Counted from the first letter of the stretch, positions 1 to 9,212 are shown. The stretch: 64,000 nucleotides of DNA from Paenibacillus sp. sptzw28 (GCF_019550795.1 NZ_CP080545.1:1011501-1075500); one strand, 5' to 3'. Numbers and translations: made by a program. Notes: generated by a model not told the origin, from the sequence alone.

Positions 1-1
1 T

Positions 2-430
2 CGATATAATCCGTTTGAGCTGCAGGATCTTACGCTTGAGGGAGAGCGAGACATCGAGAGCGGCGGCGACAGCTATGAGCTTCAGATCGTGTTCGAAGCA
101 GGAAATGCGGAGGAATTCGGGGTTAAGCTGCGTGTCGGCGGAGAAGAGGAAACGGTGCTGTCCTACCGCCCTGATGACGGTTTGTTCCGTTTCAACCGTG
201 AGCGGGCAGGCATCGGACCGGGCGGTGAGCGGCGGGTACAGGTCGGACTGGCGGAAGGCAGGTTGTCGCTGCGCATTTTCGTAGACAAATCCTCTGTCGA
301 GGCATTTATTGGAGACGGCGAGTATGTCGTCACCGGCCGCATCTATCCAAGGCCGCAGTCGCTCGGCATCAAGGTGTTTGCCAAGGGGCTTTGCAAGCTG
401 GAATCATTTCGGAAATGGGATATTCGCTAG
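2..430 (+). CDS. GH32 family glycoside hydrolase (levanase/sucrose hydrolase type), 3' part only
   Basis: The open frame runs in from the left edge and ends at TAG 428-430, so about the last 142 residues are visible. They match the C-terminal beta-sandwich domain of GH32 enzymes: the segment LRIFVDKSSVEAFIGDGEY followed by RIYPRPQSLGIKVFAKG is the typical signature of that domain. The catalytic five-bladed propeller would lie upstream of the window. GH32 enzymes hydrolyse beta-fructosides (sucrose, inulin, levan). Whether this one is secreted or cytoplasmic cannot be told from the fragment. A strong hairpin terminator follows about 180 bp downstream. Confidence 0.88.
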   Translation, partial: RYNPFELQDLTLEGERDIESGGDSYELQIVFEAGNAEEFGVKLRVGGEEETVLSYRPDDGLFRFNRERAGIGPGGERRVQVGLAEGRLSLRIFVDKSSVEAFIGDGEYVVTGRIYPRPQSLGIKVFAKGLCKLESFRKWDIR

Positions 431-612
431 CTGGGGCCGTTTCTTGCAGATTTTTTCAAATGACGGATTGTAATATGAGGTGCGACTGCTAAAAAACAAG
501 TCGTCCATGAATAGATTCGTGTAAAATGGAAGTTACTACTTCTGTTCAAAGAAAATAAAGTACTATATAGACTTATTGGATCACGTCAAAGAAATTATAC
601 ATTTATAAATAC

Positions 613-648
613 AAAGGAACACAGATCAAATATGAACTGTGTTCCTTT
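613..648. terminator. Bidirectional hairpin terminator between GH32 gene and tetR
   Basis: AAAGGAACACAG (613-624) and CTGTGTTCCTTT (637-648) are perfect 12-bp inverted arms around a 12-nt loop. A/T runs on both sides suit termination of the GH32 gene from the left and of the convergent TetR gene from the right. Confidence 0.8.
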
Positions 649-651
649 CAT

Positions 652-1263
652 TTATTCTGCCACTTCAGGTTCCGTACGTGGGGGCGCTGTGAGTAACGAC
701 AGCGCTGAGTCGATGCAATTATCGATCCATTCCCGATTAGGATTGGATTTCTTCAATACGGTTAATCCGATGAAAGCTACCACAAGGGACTGAGCTATTG
801 CCCGGCAGTTAACCGATCCATCGATCTCTCCGGAGGTTACACCCCGTTCAAGCTTATCTTCAAATATCACCGCCAAATATTGTTGATGCTCTCGTGTCAA
901 AATTTCAAACTTCGCGTCGTGCGGAGCCAGCTCCGCCATTGTATTAATGCAGAAGCAGCCATTCCGCTCATGCGTTCCGTTAGGGAACGCCCCTTCCAGA
1001 AACAGAAGCCTGAAAGCAGTCTTGACATTCGTAATTTTGTTTAGCTTCAAGCGGACGGATTTAGCATGTAATTGGTTATAATTTCGAAGAGCCGATTCAA
1101 ACAAAGACAATTTGTCGCCGTATGCAGCATATAAACTAGGTTTCTGAATCCCCATGCGAGATGTTAAATCACTTAGTGAAGCAGCCTCGTACCCTTTTTC
1201 CCAAAAAACATGCATAGCCGCTGTTAATGCCTTTTGTTCATCGAATTCGCGAATTCTAGCCAT
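652..1263 (-). CDS. TetR/AcrR family transcriptional regulator
   Basis: This 203-residue protein has an N-terminal TetR helix-turn-helix (about residues 8-55: ALTAAMHVFWEKGYEAASLSDLTSRMG, in part, then KPSLYAAYGDK) and a helical ligand-binding C-terminal domain. A longer in-frame start exists upstream, but the ATG at 1263 is preferred because GGGAGG lies just upstream and the HTH then begins at the usual distance. It is divergent from an MFS transporter, and a perfect palindrome lies between the two genes, so it most likely represses the exporter and releases DNA when a toxic compound binds. The ligand is unknown. Confidence 0.9.
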   Translation of the reverse strand: MARIREFDEQKALTAAMHVFWEKGYEAASLSDLTSRMGIQKPSLYAAYGDKLSLFESALRNYNQLHAKSVRLKLNKITNVKTAFRLLFLEGAFPNGTHERNGCFCINTMAELAPHDAKFEILTREHQQYLAVIFEDKLERGVTSGEIDGSVNCRAIAQSLVVAFIGLTVLKKSNPNREWIDNCIDSALSLLTAPPRTEPEVAE

Positions 1264-1380
1264 AACGCCTCCCGATAAAATACCTTTTAGTACATAAATA
1301 TGATATCGAAACATTTCATACAGGTCAATGTTTTGTTGACATTCCTGATTTATTATGAGTAAATTGGATTCATAATAATA

Positions 1381-1392
1381 TACCGATCGGTA
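1381..1392. promoter_or_regulatory. Putative TetR operator
   Basis: TACCGATCGGTA is a perfect 12-bp palindrome in the divergent tetR-MFS intergenic region, 20 bp before the MFS start codon. TACCNNNNGGTA-like palindromes are typical AcrR/TetR targets. A TTGACA at 1336-1341 could be the -35 of the rightward promoter. Confidence 0.7.
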
Positions 1393-1412
1393 CAATTAAG
1401 GGAGGTTTTTCA

Positions 1413-2648
1413 ATGTCAAGTTTCCCGGAGCTCCGTCCGAATTACATGGAGTCACAAGCTCAACTTTCGAGCGCAGCGGTTTTACTATATGCGGTCATCT
1501 GCGGCTCGGCAGTAGCCACGGTTTATTTTTCTCAACCTTTGCTTGATGCGATCGCTATAGAATTTGGAATCAATAGCTCTGTCATCGGCACGGTAGTAAC
1601 AGCGACACAGATGTGTTATGCGTTGGGATTATTTTTTCTGGTCCCGCTAGGGGATTTGCTCGACCCGCGTCGACTTGTAACCGGAATGATGGTGTTTATA
1701 GCGATCGCATTAAGTATTGTTGCGTTAGCTTCGAATACTTTATTTCTATTCCTCGGCATGGGGATGGTTGGTTTCCAGGCTGTAGTTGCACAAGTCCTTG
1801 TTGCACTTGCCGCTGATCGAGCGCCGCAGCACAGTCGTGGCCGGACCATTGGAGTCGTTACGAGTGGTATCGTAATAGGAATTCTACTGGCCCGTGCCTT
1901 CTCGGGTACCTTAGCGGATATGGCTGGATGGCGATCCGTTTATATAGTCACGGCAGTAATCACGATCTGCATGGCTTATCTATTCCTAGCCGTTACACCC
2001 GCTGCACGGCGTCCGCCTAGTCAAAACACGTATTGGAGGATACTCCGCTCCATGAAGGATTTATTCGTTCAAATTCCACTATTAAGAATTCGTGGACTAC
2101 TTGCCTTCTTTATTTTTTCGGACTTTAGTATATTATGGTCCTCAATGGTATTGCCGATGAGCTCCCCTCCACTTTCGTTCAGCCACAGTGTGATTGGATT
2201 GATTGGACTTGCCGGTGTAGCGGGGGCGCTGGCCGCCAGCAGTGCGGGACGACTGGCAGACCGGGGATTAGGACAACGGACGACAGGCATCGCTTTGTTT
2301 CTGTTATTGTTTTCCTGGCTGCCAATAGGGTTACTACAGCATTCCATGTGGTTGTTTATCATAGGGGTCGTTATGTTGGATTTCGCGGTGCAGGCGGTTC
2401 ACGTTACTAATCAAAGTATGATATTAAGTACTCGCCCAGAAGCGGGGAGCAGGCTAACCGCAGGATACATGATTTTTTATTCCTTTGGAAGCGCAACAGG
2501 TGCAGTAGCATTGACCTGGATTTATTCTTGGGCGGGGTGGTTCGGCGTGTGCATACTGGGGACCTTGGTAAGCATGATCGCGGTGTTATTTTGGGCTTGC
2601 ACTTTGAAAATGTCCGATCGTTCTCCTAAGGCTGGAATCTGCTTATGA
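1413..2648 (+). CDS. MFS transporter, drug-efflux type, 12 TM
   Basis: This 411-residue hydrophobic protein has about 12 membrane segments. After the second segment the loop GDLLDPRR is a variant of the MFS motif A (GxLaDrxGrR), and a second copy GRLADRGLGQR follows the central loop, as expected for the two-fold MFS repeat. Length and layout fit the proton-driven DHA1/YgaY-like exporters. GGGAGG lies 7 nt before the ATG. It is divergent from a TetR repressor across a palindromic operator, which suggests a substrate-inducible efflux pump. Substrate unknown. Confidence 0.88.
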   Translation: MSSFPELRPNYMESQAQLSSAAVLLYAVICGSAVATVYFSQPLLDAIAIEFGINSSVIGTVVTATQMCYALGLFFLVPLGDLLDPRRLVTGMMVFIAIALSIVALASNTLFLFLGMGMVGFQAVVAQVLVALAADRAPQHSRGRTIGVVTSGIVIGILLARAFSGTLADMAGWRSVYIVTAVITICMAYLFLAVTPAARRPPSQNTYWRILRSMKDLFVQIPLLRIRGLLAFFIFSDFSILWSSMVLPMSSPPLSFSHSVIGLIGLAGVAGALAASSAGRLADRGLGQRTTGIALFLLLFSWLPIGLLQHSMWLFIIGVVMLDFAVQAVHVTNQSMILSTRPEAGSRLTAGYMIFYSFGSATGAVALTWIYSWAGWFGVCILGTLVSMIAVLFWACTLKMSDRSPKAGICL

Positions 2649-2701
2649 AGTATTCATGGACGAACTGTCGCACTTAGATTGACAATCCGTCAAATGAAAA
2701 T

Positions 2702-2746
2702 AGTGGTTGATCAGGGCGTACATGTCCTGATCAACCACTTTTTGTT
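2702..2746 (+). terminator. Rho-independent terminator of the MFS gene
   Basis: AGTGGTTGATCAGG (2702-2715) and CCTGATCAACCACT (2726-2739) form a perfect 14-bp stem with a 10-nt loop, followed by TTTTTG. It lies between convergent genes and could serve both. Confidence 0.9.
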
Positions 2747-2788
2747 TTTGGTCCGCTTTAGTTGAGCGGCCCACGCTTACACAGCTGC

Positions 2789-3583
2789 TTATAGAGGCAG
2801 AATGCCATACACCTCGGAAACCGGTAATGGAACAAAACGGATGCTTTTATCATCTCTTTGGAATATATAAATACCTGCTTGCTCTTGCTCGCCGTTATTC
2901 CAGCGCGTCCGGCTGTTTCCTATCCCCATTTGTTTCGCATCGCAATAAAGCCCCCGTGCATAACCCGGGGTGCGGAACACCACATCCGTACCATGCTTCA
3001 CTTCCCCCGGATAAGAAGAACAGTACATCAGCTTGCCATCCACCATACAAACACTATGGGGATGATGAACCGCTTCGGGATAATGGACCCTGAGCGGTTG
3101 TCTTGTAATCAGCGATAGCTCCATAATCCCCCCGGATGGCCTTTCTTTCTGAGGTCTCCAGGGTCCATTCAGACAAAACATCGAGACAAATAAACGATCT
3201 CCTTGAATGAACAGATCGTTGAGATGAAGGACATCCGTCTCCTCAGGAAACAGCTTGATGTCGTTCACCTTCTGAAAGCCCGGCAGAAGATACATGCCGA
3301 TCGCATTACGGTGTGTTTCCACAACATAAGCCACGTTTCGGTCAACCGCAACCCCATGATAATCGAGTGCCAGTTTATTGGAATGAATAACCTGAAAGTG
3401 ATTATCGAGGAGCAAGAGGCCGGAGCTCGTCGTAGCCAAGACATACTGATTATTGTACTTGGCGATGCCTCTGCAATCCTCTCCCAACAGTTTTTCGTAT
3501 TCTCCGGTTTTCGGGTCAAGCTTGAACAGCCCTCCTAATTGATTACAGCAAGTGACCAACCATTTCTTATCCCACAACATCAT
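2789..3583 (-). CDS. Beta-propeller-like protein of unknown function (DUF4915/NHL-like)
   Basis: This 264-residue protein has no signal peptide or membrane segment. It is built of repeated short strands around D/N-x-x motifs (LFKLDPKTGEYEKL, YVLATTSSGLLLLD, GVAVDRNVAYVVETHRN, LHLNDLFIQGDRLFVSMF, HHPHSVCMVDGKLMYCSSYPG in part), the texture of a five- or six-bladed propeller. The conserved HHPHS and LHLNDLF segments recall the DUF4915 group seen near glycosyltransferases, but this assignment is tentative. GGGAGG precedes the start. A solute-binding-protein remnant lies immediately upstream on the other strand. No enzymatic role can be assigned. Confidence 0.65.
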   Translation of the reverse strand: MMLWDKKWLVTCCNQLGGLFKLDPKTGEYEKLLGEDCRGIAKYNNQYVLATTSSGLLLLDNHFQVIHSNKLALDYHGVAVDRNVAYVVETHRNAIGMYLLPGFQKVNDIKLFPEETDVLHLNDLFIQGDRLFVSMFCLNGPWRPQKERPSGGIMELSLITRQPLRVHYPEAVHHPHSVCMVDGKLMYCSSYPGEVKHGTDVVFRTPGYARGLYCDAKQMGIGNSRTRWNNGEQEQAGIYIFQRDDKSIRFVPLPVSEVYGILPL

Positions 3584-3675
3584 TTCTTCATTCCTCCCGA
3601 TTCGAATGAATAGGACTCCCGCTTTCTATTAAGCTATGATAGTATATGAAGCTTTTCTATTAACAGATTGTACAT

Positions 3676-3918
3676 ATGCGCCTGAATCGGGAGATTGAAA
3701 CTGGACCGGACAAAAGTCAGCCTGTCGTCTACAACCTTAAGAACCACCTTTTCAGTTTTGAACTCATTTTTGCCATCGACAATGCTTTCCCGGGCATGTG
3801 GGTGAAGAACGATAAAGGTGAAGTCGTATACGGCTCGGTTCAGCCGGAAGTCAAAGAAGGTCTTGAAATTCTGCAAAAAATGTATAATGACCGCTTGATT
3901 CTGCCCAGCATGGTTTAG
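3676..3918 (+). pseudogene. Fragment of an LplA-like extracellular solute-binding protein
   Basis: From about residue 32 the frame reads AIDNAFPGMWVKNDKGEVVY followed by GSVQPEVKEGLEILQKMYND. This is a typical internal stretch of Paenibacillus LplA-type family 1 sugar-binding lipoproteins (the segment 'KNDKGEvvyGsvqPevKegLeilqkmY'). The full proteins are about 500 residues with a lipoprotein signal, so this 80-residue piece lacks both ends. The first residues are unrelated junction sequence. It is a dead remnant of an oligosaccharide ABC transporter component. Confidence 0.7.
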
Positions 3919-4339
3919 GGAGTGCGAGCTGCGGGCCGGGGTCCAGAGGCGCAGCACCGGCTGGAATCGAAACCGTTCGAATTTCGGGTCCGGCTCAAAC
4001 CGTTCTCATCGGGGGCATGTTTCTCCTCTCACGTTGGGGAAACAGGTAATCCCGTGAAGACATAGATTACCAATAAACATGATCGTTACACTGTGAGATA
4101 ATCAAAGGAAAAACCAACGTTTGTGTGTTATGAAATCAAACAAACCTTGTATGCTTCGAACTGATGTGCTGATACAATAAGGTCAGGAAACGCCGAATGC
4201 GGATTCGGCTGCATATGGAACATCAAGCGCTGCTTGGGCAGAGCCTACCGCGAACATCTTTATTCAATTGCAGTTGAAATAATTGGATAGCAATATCAAT
4301 GCGATAAAATTCAACAAGAATGGCAGATGAGGAAAGCTA
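3919..4339. other. Non-coding stretch with a small hairpin
   Basis: No credible gene is visible. GCCGAAT-GCGG-ATTCGGC at about 4191-4208 is a short stem-loop. The last 60 bp presumably carry the promoter of the next gene. The 5' part may be scrambled debris of the solute-binding-protein locus. Confidence 0.4.
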
Positions 4340-5059
4340 ATGATTAAGAAAATTCCAAAGCTCGCATGGTTTAGCATCGTTATCGTATTAATGACTATTT
4401 GGATTTATCAAGAAAAGTTAAATGAAGTTGAAGAACATGCCAGAACCATTAAACTGCTTTACCAAGAAAAGAATGATACGGCTTTTATAACCCTGTTGCA
4501 GCAAACCCCCTCGTTTTTACCTTTTGCACAGACAATGGAAGCTATAAGTACATCCAGTGAAAAAGAAAATCCAGCCCGAATACAGCAGCAGATTGAGCGG
4601 GCTAAATCTCAATCCAAAGAGTGGGAAGCACGCATATGGACCTTAATTGAATTTAGTGACGACCATACAAATAATCCGGATCCACTGCCCATGTTAAATC
4701 ACTCAGTCGGAACTTCTGAGAAGCAGAATAAAATGTTGGAACTTACATTTCACGCTCGGATTTGGCGTGTGGTGTATTCGGTTAGTGGAACTTACTGGAA
4801 GGCGAAACCGAAGTTAATTGATGAAGAATCGAGAACGACATTAACAGCGATTGCCAATGAACTTCGCTCCATGGAGAAGACCATAAACACATTAAAAGAG
4901 AGTGCTGATTTTATGCAAACTCATGAAGATTATGATGAAACCATTAAAAAACAATTAATAGATCAATTTGGACGGCATTTAGAAAAATTGATAAAAATCC
5001 AGGACGATTTTTTTCAAAAGCAAAACGAAGAAGTGGCAGATACAAATAATGTAAGGTAA
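4340..5059 (+). CDS. Hypothetical membrane-anchored protein
   Basis: This 239-residue protein starts with one hydrophobic segment (residues about 7-23, LAWFSIVIVLMTIWIY), used as a signal anchor. A long charged, mostly helical exterior domain rich in K, E and Q follows (EKLNEVEEHARTIKLLYQEK; QQQIERAKSQSKEWEARIW), probably coiled-coil. A conserved-looking middle region contains LTFHARIWRVVYSVSGTYWK. There are no catalytic motifs and I do not recognise the family. GAGGAAAG sits 8 nt before the ATG. It seems to stand alone as a single-gene unit. Confidence 0.7.
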   Translation: MIKKIPKLAWFSIVIVLMTIWIYQEKLNEVEEHARTIKLLYQEKNDTAFITLLQQTPSFLPFAQTMEAISTSSEKENPARIQQQIERAKSQSKEWEARIWTLIEFSDDHTNNPDPLPMLNHSVGTSEKQNKMLELTFHARIWRVVYSVSGTYWKAKPKLIDEESRTTLTAIANELRSMEKTINTLKESADFMQTHEDYDETIKKQLIDQFGRHLEKLIKIQDDFFQKQNEEVADTNNVR

Positions 5060-5121
5060 AGCGAGCGTGGGGCATATTTAATATCTAAAAAATTCAGGAG
5101 ATCAATAAATAAACTATACCA

Positions 5122-5389
5122 TTGAGGCTGCCTCCAATTAGATACGGATATCTTCCAATCGAGTATCGCTCCTATGAATCTTTTCTAATAGAGCAGGTTC
5201 GTACCTCGGCTCCTCTCCGAAACCCGGATATTTTCCCGTGGGTCCAAGCAGCGATCGATCTGGTTTTATGTGAATGTATGGAGTCGTCCGGGTTATCGAG
5301 TGGGTAAGAATGAATCCTATGAAGAGATGGCGCTTGCGCTTCGGGCGTGGGCATATCGTCATCAAATCCAAGTAAAAGAATTGAACTAA
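5122..5389 (+). pseudogene. Unrecognised broken reading frame
   Basis: Two overlapping frames look like one gene split by a frameshift near 5270: an upstream frame (RYGYLPIEYRSYESFLIEQV...) ending at 5307, and a downstream frame reading NVWSRPGYRVGKNESYEEM then ALALRAWAYRHQIQVKELN, ending at TAA 5387-5389. The downstream end overlaps the first attC-like unit, as for intact cassette genes. I cannot name the family, and it could also be non-coding. Confidence 0.35.
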
Positions 5390-5459
5390 CGGAAACGATA
5401 GCTTCATGACGACTGCCGATGAAACCGGCAGTCTGTTCAAATTAAGGCAGGATTCTTTT
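5381..5459 (+). repeat. attC-like unit 1
   Basis: Left box GAACTAACGGAAACGATAG at 5383-5401. The stem GACTGCCG/CGGCAGTC lies at 5411-5418 and 5426-5433. A degenerate right box ATTAAGGCAGGATTCTTT follows. The stop codon of the preceding frame is inside the left box. This is the leftmost copy in the window. Confidence 0.7.
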
Positions 5460-5661
5460 ATGATTTGGCGAATAACCAAACCTCGAAGTCAATCGCAAAG
5501 GAGTGTATTGGCTACAACTAACGGTTGAATGCCTATCAACTTTGCTTACATTTCTTAACCTAAGCACTAAGAAAATACTTTATTTTCCATTCTAGACTAC
5601 CGCTGCTTTTTATTGTCGGGCCAGTCTACTTTAATTAATCGGAGCTGACGCCTTGAAACGA

Positions 5662-7245
5662 TTACGATTCAGCTTGCTTGGATTTAACCGCTTCGTCGCC
5701 GCCGTCAGTTCCAATATGGCGCAAGATGACGGCCGCCAGTATGGAGAGGATCGCGATGCTGCCTGCGCTCGTTGCCGCTGCTGCATTGAATCCCGCCGTG
5801 AAGGCTGCCTGCGCCTCCTCAAGCAAGCCGGGAGGCAGTTCTTGCGCTACCGAGGATGCCCCCGCGAGGCTGTCTCCGACGGCCTTGTGGACATCCTGAG
5901 CCAGCGTATCGGGTATCCGGTCGAACATCCGGCTGCGATAGACGGCGGTCGTGAGGCTACCCAGCGTGGCAATGCCAACCGCCAGGCCGAGTTCCTGCAC
6001 AGTCTCGGACATGGCCGAGGCTGATCCTGCCTTCTCCGCTGGCGCCGCTCCTACCACCAGATCCGTGCCTAGCGCGGCGATCGTGCCAAGGCCGAGATAG
6101 ACGAGTGAAAACGCGGCGGTGACCAGAGCAATGCCAGATGGCTCGTTTTCGAGGCGCGTGAGCATCAAATAGCCGATGACCGACAGTCCGAGCGCACCCG
6201 CGATCACATAGCCGGGCCGGATACGCCGCGATGCCAGCGGTGCCGCGATGCCAGCGGCCAGCATAGCGAGCGCCGGTGGCCCCATCCAAAGCCCCGCTAC
6301 CAGCGGCGGTAGGCTGGCAACCAGTTGTAGGTACTGAGTGACCAGCAGCATCGTTCCGCCGACGCCGATGAGGCCCACAAGGAGTACGACCAATGCGACG
6401 CTGAATACCTTGCTAGTGAAAAGATCCAGGTCGATGAGAGGACTTTCCAGTCGGCGCTGTCGCCGAACGAACAAGATCACGAAGGCGAATCCACCAGCAA
6501 TCGCAAGCGCTGTTCCGGTACTGAGCCCATTTTTGGAGATCTGCTTGATGCCGTAGATGATGGGCAGCAGGGCTAGGAGCGAAAGGGTGACACTCAGGAT
6601 ATCCAACCGGCCGTCCTGTGGTGCTCGGTATTCTGGAACGAGAAAGGGTGCGGCTACAAGCAGGAGCCCGACCACCGGCACCGCGACAAGAAAGGCCGCA
6701 CCCCACCAGTAGTGCTCTAGCAATACACCGCCCACGACCGGGCCAGCCGCCATGCCGAGCGCGAACATGGTCGCCCAAACCCCAATCGCCAGCGCACGCT
6801 GGTGACGGTTGACGAACATGTTGCTGATAAGTGCCAGCGTCGATGGCATCAGTGTCGCGCCCGCCACACCAAGCGCTGCACGTGCTGCGATAAGCGTGGA
6901 GGCGCTGGTCGAATAGGCCGCGAGTACTGAAGCAATTCCAAAGGCAGCCGCCCCGACCATCAGCAGCTTGCGCCGCCCGATGCGATCACCCAGCGTTCCC
7001 ATCGTGATGAGGAAGCCGGCGATCATGAAGCCATAGGCGTCCACGATCCATAGGGCCTGTGCGCTCGTCGGCCGCAGATCGATTGCTAGCGCCGGCAACG
7101 CCAGATGCAACAGCGTCAGGTCGAGCCCGAGTAGGATGGTTGGTAGGGAGAGAAGCGCGAGCCCGGCCCATTGGCGCGGGCCGGCGAGCCTCACGGACTG
7201 AAGTGTTCGCCCCACAGGTCCTTCAGTGGTGCATGGATTTGCCAA
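5662..7245 (-). CDS. EmrB/QacA-type (DHA2) MFS multidrug exporter, 14 TM
   Basis: This 527-residue protein has about 14 membrane segments. Motif A appears as GTLGDRIGRRKLL after TM2, and motif C-like glycine-rich helix GVWATMFALGMAAGPVVGGV follows, both typical of proton-coupled DHA2 drug exporters such as QacA/SmvA. The GTG at 7254 overlaps the AAGGAG ribosome binding site, so the TTG at 7245 is the likelier start. Base composition is clearly GC-richer than the neighbours, with Ala/Gly/Leu-heavy codons, suggesting acquisition from a high-GC donor. It is flanked by transposon-helper debris upstream and by an attC-like unit downstream. Probable role: resistance to cationic dyes or quaternary ammonium compounds; substrate unproven. 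Confidence 0.88.
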   Translation of the reverse strand: MANPCTTEGPVGRTLQSVRLAGPRQWAGLALLSLPTILLGLDLTLLHLALPALAIDLRPTSAQALWIVDAYGFMIAGFLITMGTLGDRIGRRKLLMVGAAAFGIASVLAAYSTSASTLIAARAALGVAGATLMPSTLALISNMFVNRHQRALAIGVWATMFALGMAAGPVVGGVLLEHYWWGAAFLVAVPVVGLLLVAAPFLVPEYRAPQDGRLDILSVTLSLLALLPIIYGIKQISKNGLSTGTALAIAGGFAFVILFVRRQRRLESPLIDLDLFTSKVFSVALVVLLVGLIGVGGTMLLVTQYLQLVASLPPLVAGLWMGPPALAMLAAGIAAPLASRRIRPGYVIAGALGLSVIGYLMLTRLENEPSGIALVTAAFSLVYLGLGTIAALGTDLVVGAAPAEKAGSASAMSETVQELGLAVGIATLGSLTTAVYRSRMFDRIPDTLAQDVHKAVGDSLAGASSVAQELPPGLLEEAQAAFTAGFNAAAATSAGSIAILSILAAVILRHIGTDGGDEAVKSKQAES

Positions 7246-7267
7246 GAGAATCACTCCTTCTGATCTT

Positions 7268-7500
7268 CAATGCTTAATTAAATTACACAAGCTTCCTTCC
7301 TTTATGGCATCCCACCGTCCCCAGCGCATTGGCTTTCAGTTCCACTTGAGCGGCATGAGCAAGGAGGAAACGACCTCCTATATTCGGCACCACATGACCG
7401 TAAGCCGGACGGAGCGGCCAGTGTTTGCCGAAAACGCGCTTAGCCGGATCTTTGGCCGCTAGCCAAGGACTCCGTATGTGTTGAACCAGATCTGTGATTG
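7268..7500 (+). pseudogene. Fragment of an ExeA/TniB-like AAA ATPase (transposition helper)
   Basis: The frame reads QRIGFQFHLSGMSKEETTSY then IRHHMTVSRTERPVFAENAL, a stop (TAG 7460-7462), then PRTPYVLNQICD in the same frame. This is the C-terminal lid region of the small AAA ATPases that accompany IS21/IS481-like and Tn7-like transposases ('YHLsGMt.eEt..YI.hhl...g....lFt..Al..I...s.GiPR.lNqiCd'). The Walker motifs and N-terminus are missing. Confidence 0.6.
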
Positions 7501-7890
7501 AAGAAGCCGACGTCGGCCGCGTACTCGCCGATATGGACCGGCAGCGACGTTACCAGTTGATCCGCATAAGGGTCCCGTACTCTTATGCGGTTGGCGCATG
7601 CTGATTCTCGCATGAGCCTTCTTGTTGAACGCGGCATACTTCTCGCGTTGTTGGCGGATTGACGGTACATTTCCAACGCCATTGTCGGTGAGATTTACAC
7701 CGTCATTTTACGCGGGCGGCAACAGAGACAACTCCAATTACTTCTAAAATAATCGTTCATGCTAGAAAAGATAAGCCATTTTTCCTCCTCCACTCTTTAT
7801 TGTCTAAGTCGAGTATACATTGCATATCATTATCAAGTATAATGATTATTAGTGATATTAATATCACTTTTAATGATGGTGGTGTAAATC
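7501..7890. other. Spacer with debris and the lysR promoter region
   Basis: Positions 7501-7690 are GC-rich and may be more transposon debris. A minus-strand frame containing RVRDPYADQLVTSLPVHIGE is open there but I do not recognise it. The AT-rich part from 7780 holds the promoter of the downstream LysR gene. Confidence 0.4.
7851..7868. promoter_or_regulatory. Palindromic putative operator of the LysR gene
   Basis: AGTGATATTAATATCACT is a perfect 18-bp palindrome ending 22 bp before the TTG start. LysR proteins usually bind T-N11-A type dyads and repress their own gene, so this is a candidate autoregulatory site. Confidence 0.55.
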
Positions 7891-8742
7891 TTGGAACTAA
7901 GCGACCTGAAGTTATTTCAAGCAATTGCTGAAGAAGGAAGCATTTCTGGAGCTGCAAAGCGATTAGATTATGTTCAGTCCAATGTAACTGCAAGGTTACG
8001 TAGACTAGAGGATGAGTTGGGAGTCCTTCTTTTTTATAGAAGACCTAAAGGAGTTCAGATCACAGAAAAAGGTGCACTTTTCCGTAAGTATGTCGATTCA
8101 ATTTTGCAAATGGCAGATGAGTCGATCAAAATACTTCAAGATCACGGTAAACCAAGTGGATTATTAAAAATAGGTGTTGTTGAAACGGTTACGTGCGGAA
8201 ATTTCATGAACCTAATTGCTTCTTATCAATCGCGGTATGAACAAGTATCTCTCAGTTTAGAAACAGGCAATCCTCTTGAATTAATGGAGAAGGTAAAGAA
8301 CTTTGAATTAGATGCTGCTTTTGTAACAGGTGAGCTGACTATTACAAATTTCGATACCGACTATTTATTAACGGATGAAATTGTATTATTATCTGGCAGG
8401 ACATTAGATGTCTCAGCTTTAATAGAGCAAAAGTGGGCGATCTCTCCTAGAGGTTGTCCTTTCAGAATGAAATTGGAACAATGGTTGAAGGATGAGGGAG
8501 TTGCACTAAAGAACTTCATTGAGATTAGTTCATTAGAAACGATTTTAAGCAGTGTGAGAGCTGGGTTGACGTCCACCATTCTACCTAAATCGGTTTTAAA
8601 AGGTCCATATGAAGATTTACATGTGTACCCTATACCCGAATCGTATCAATTTATTGAAACAGGTCTTATCAGAAGAAGAGAAAAATATATGAGCTATGCT
8701 TACAAAGCTTTTGCAGATCTAGTTAAGGAAGAAGGCCTGTAA
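7891..8742 (+). CDS. LysR family transcriptional regulator
   Basis: This 283-residue protein has the typical N-terminal winged helix-turn-helix (residues 2-60: LKLFQAIAEEGSISGAAKRL, VQSNVTARLRRLEDELGVLLFYR in part) and a periplasmic-binding-protein-like effector domain (from about residue 88, LLKIGVVETVTCGNFMNLIA). It starts with TTG, preceded by GGTGGTG. The usual divergent target gene is absent: upstream lies only debris and the exporter on the opposite strand, so the regulated gene may have been lost. Effector unknown. Confidence 0.88.
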   Translation: MELSDLKLFQAIAEEGSISGAAKRLDYVQSNVTARLRRLEDELGVLLFYRRPKGVQITEKGALFRKYVDSILQMADESIKILQDHGKPSGLLKIGVVETVTCGNFMNLIASYQSRYEQVSLSLETGNPLELMEKVKNFELDAAFVTGELTITNFDTDYLLTDEIVLLSGRTLDVSALIEQKWAISPRGCPFRMKLEQWLKDEGVALKNFIEISSLETILSSVRAGLTSTILPKSVLKGPYEDLHVYPIPESYQFIETGLIRRREKYMSYAYKAFADLVKEEGL

Positions 8743-9065
8743 AATGTAATGCCCCCAATATCAAGACACGAATTTCTGAGAAATACGTTATGTCCTCCTT
8801 CCAGTGGTTAGGAAGCTCTCAATGCTCTCTAACAACAAGGAGTTAGGCGATTGAACATCCACGAAACTCAACTCCCGTTAATTTTATTACGGGGGTTGAG
8901 CGGGGCGGCTTCATACAAGTATTTATCTGAAATTGATAACATAGACTTACTCGAAATAACCATTCAACTATTTTTATTTAAGACAAGATGGGTAATAAAT
9001 CATACACAAGAACTAACCGACCTGTGCAAAAACATGTGGTTAGTTAATGTCGTTATTTTATTTAT

Positions 9066-9212
9066 GGTTGCTGTAAACTTGCCTGAAGAAAAAACACTTG
9101 GATCTACTCCAGCAAATGCTACCAACTTCTTTGCGTGATCAAAACGATCGATTTCCCCGATTTCAGCTAAAATTGTTGCAGAAATTTTAGTGCCAATACC
9201 GGGTATCGATTG
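9066..9212 (-). mobile_element. Remnant of an IS110-family transposase (C-terminal domain)
   Basis: The reverse strand translates as IPGIGTKISATILAEIGEID then RFDHAKKLVAFAGVDPSVF and SSGKF without a stop. This is the helix-hairpin-helix and serine-containing C-terminal domain of IS110/IS116/IS902 transposases. The N-terminal DEDD domain and both element ends are missing. It differs from the IS1111-like copies elsewhere in this window. Confidence 0.75.

Noticed and set aside
8851..9138. 95-codon open frame as a gene
   Set aside because: Its second half is antisense to a clear IS110-family remnant and its first half is a hairpin region.
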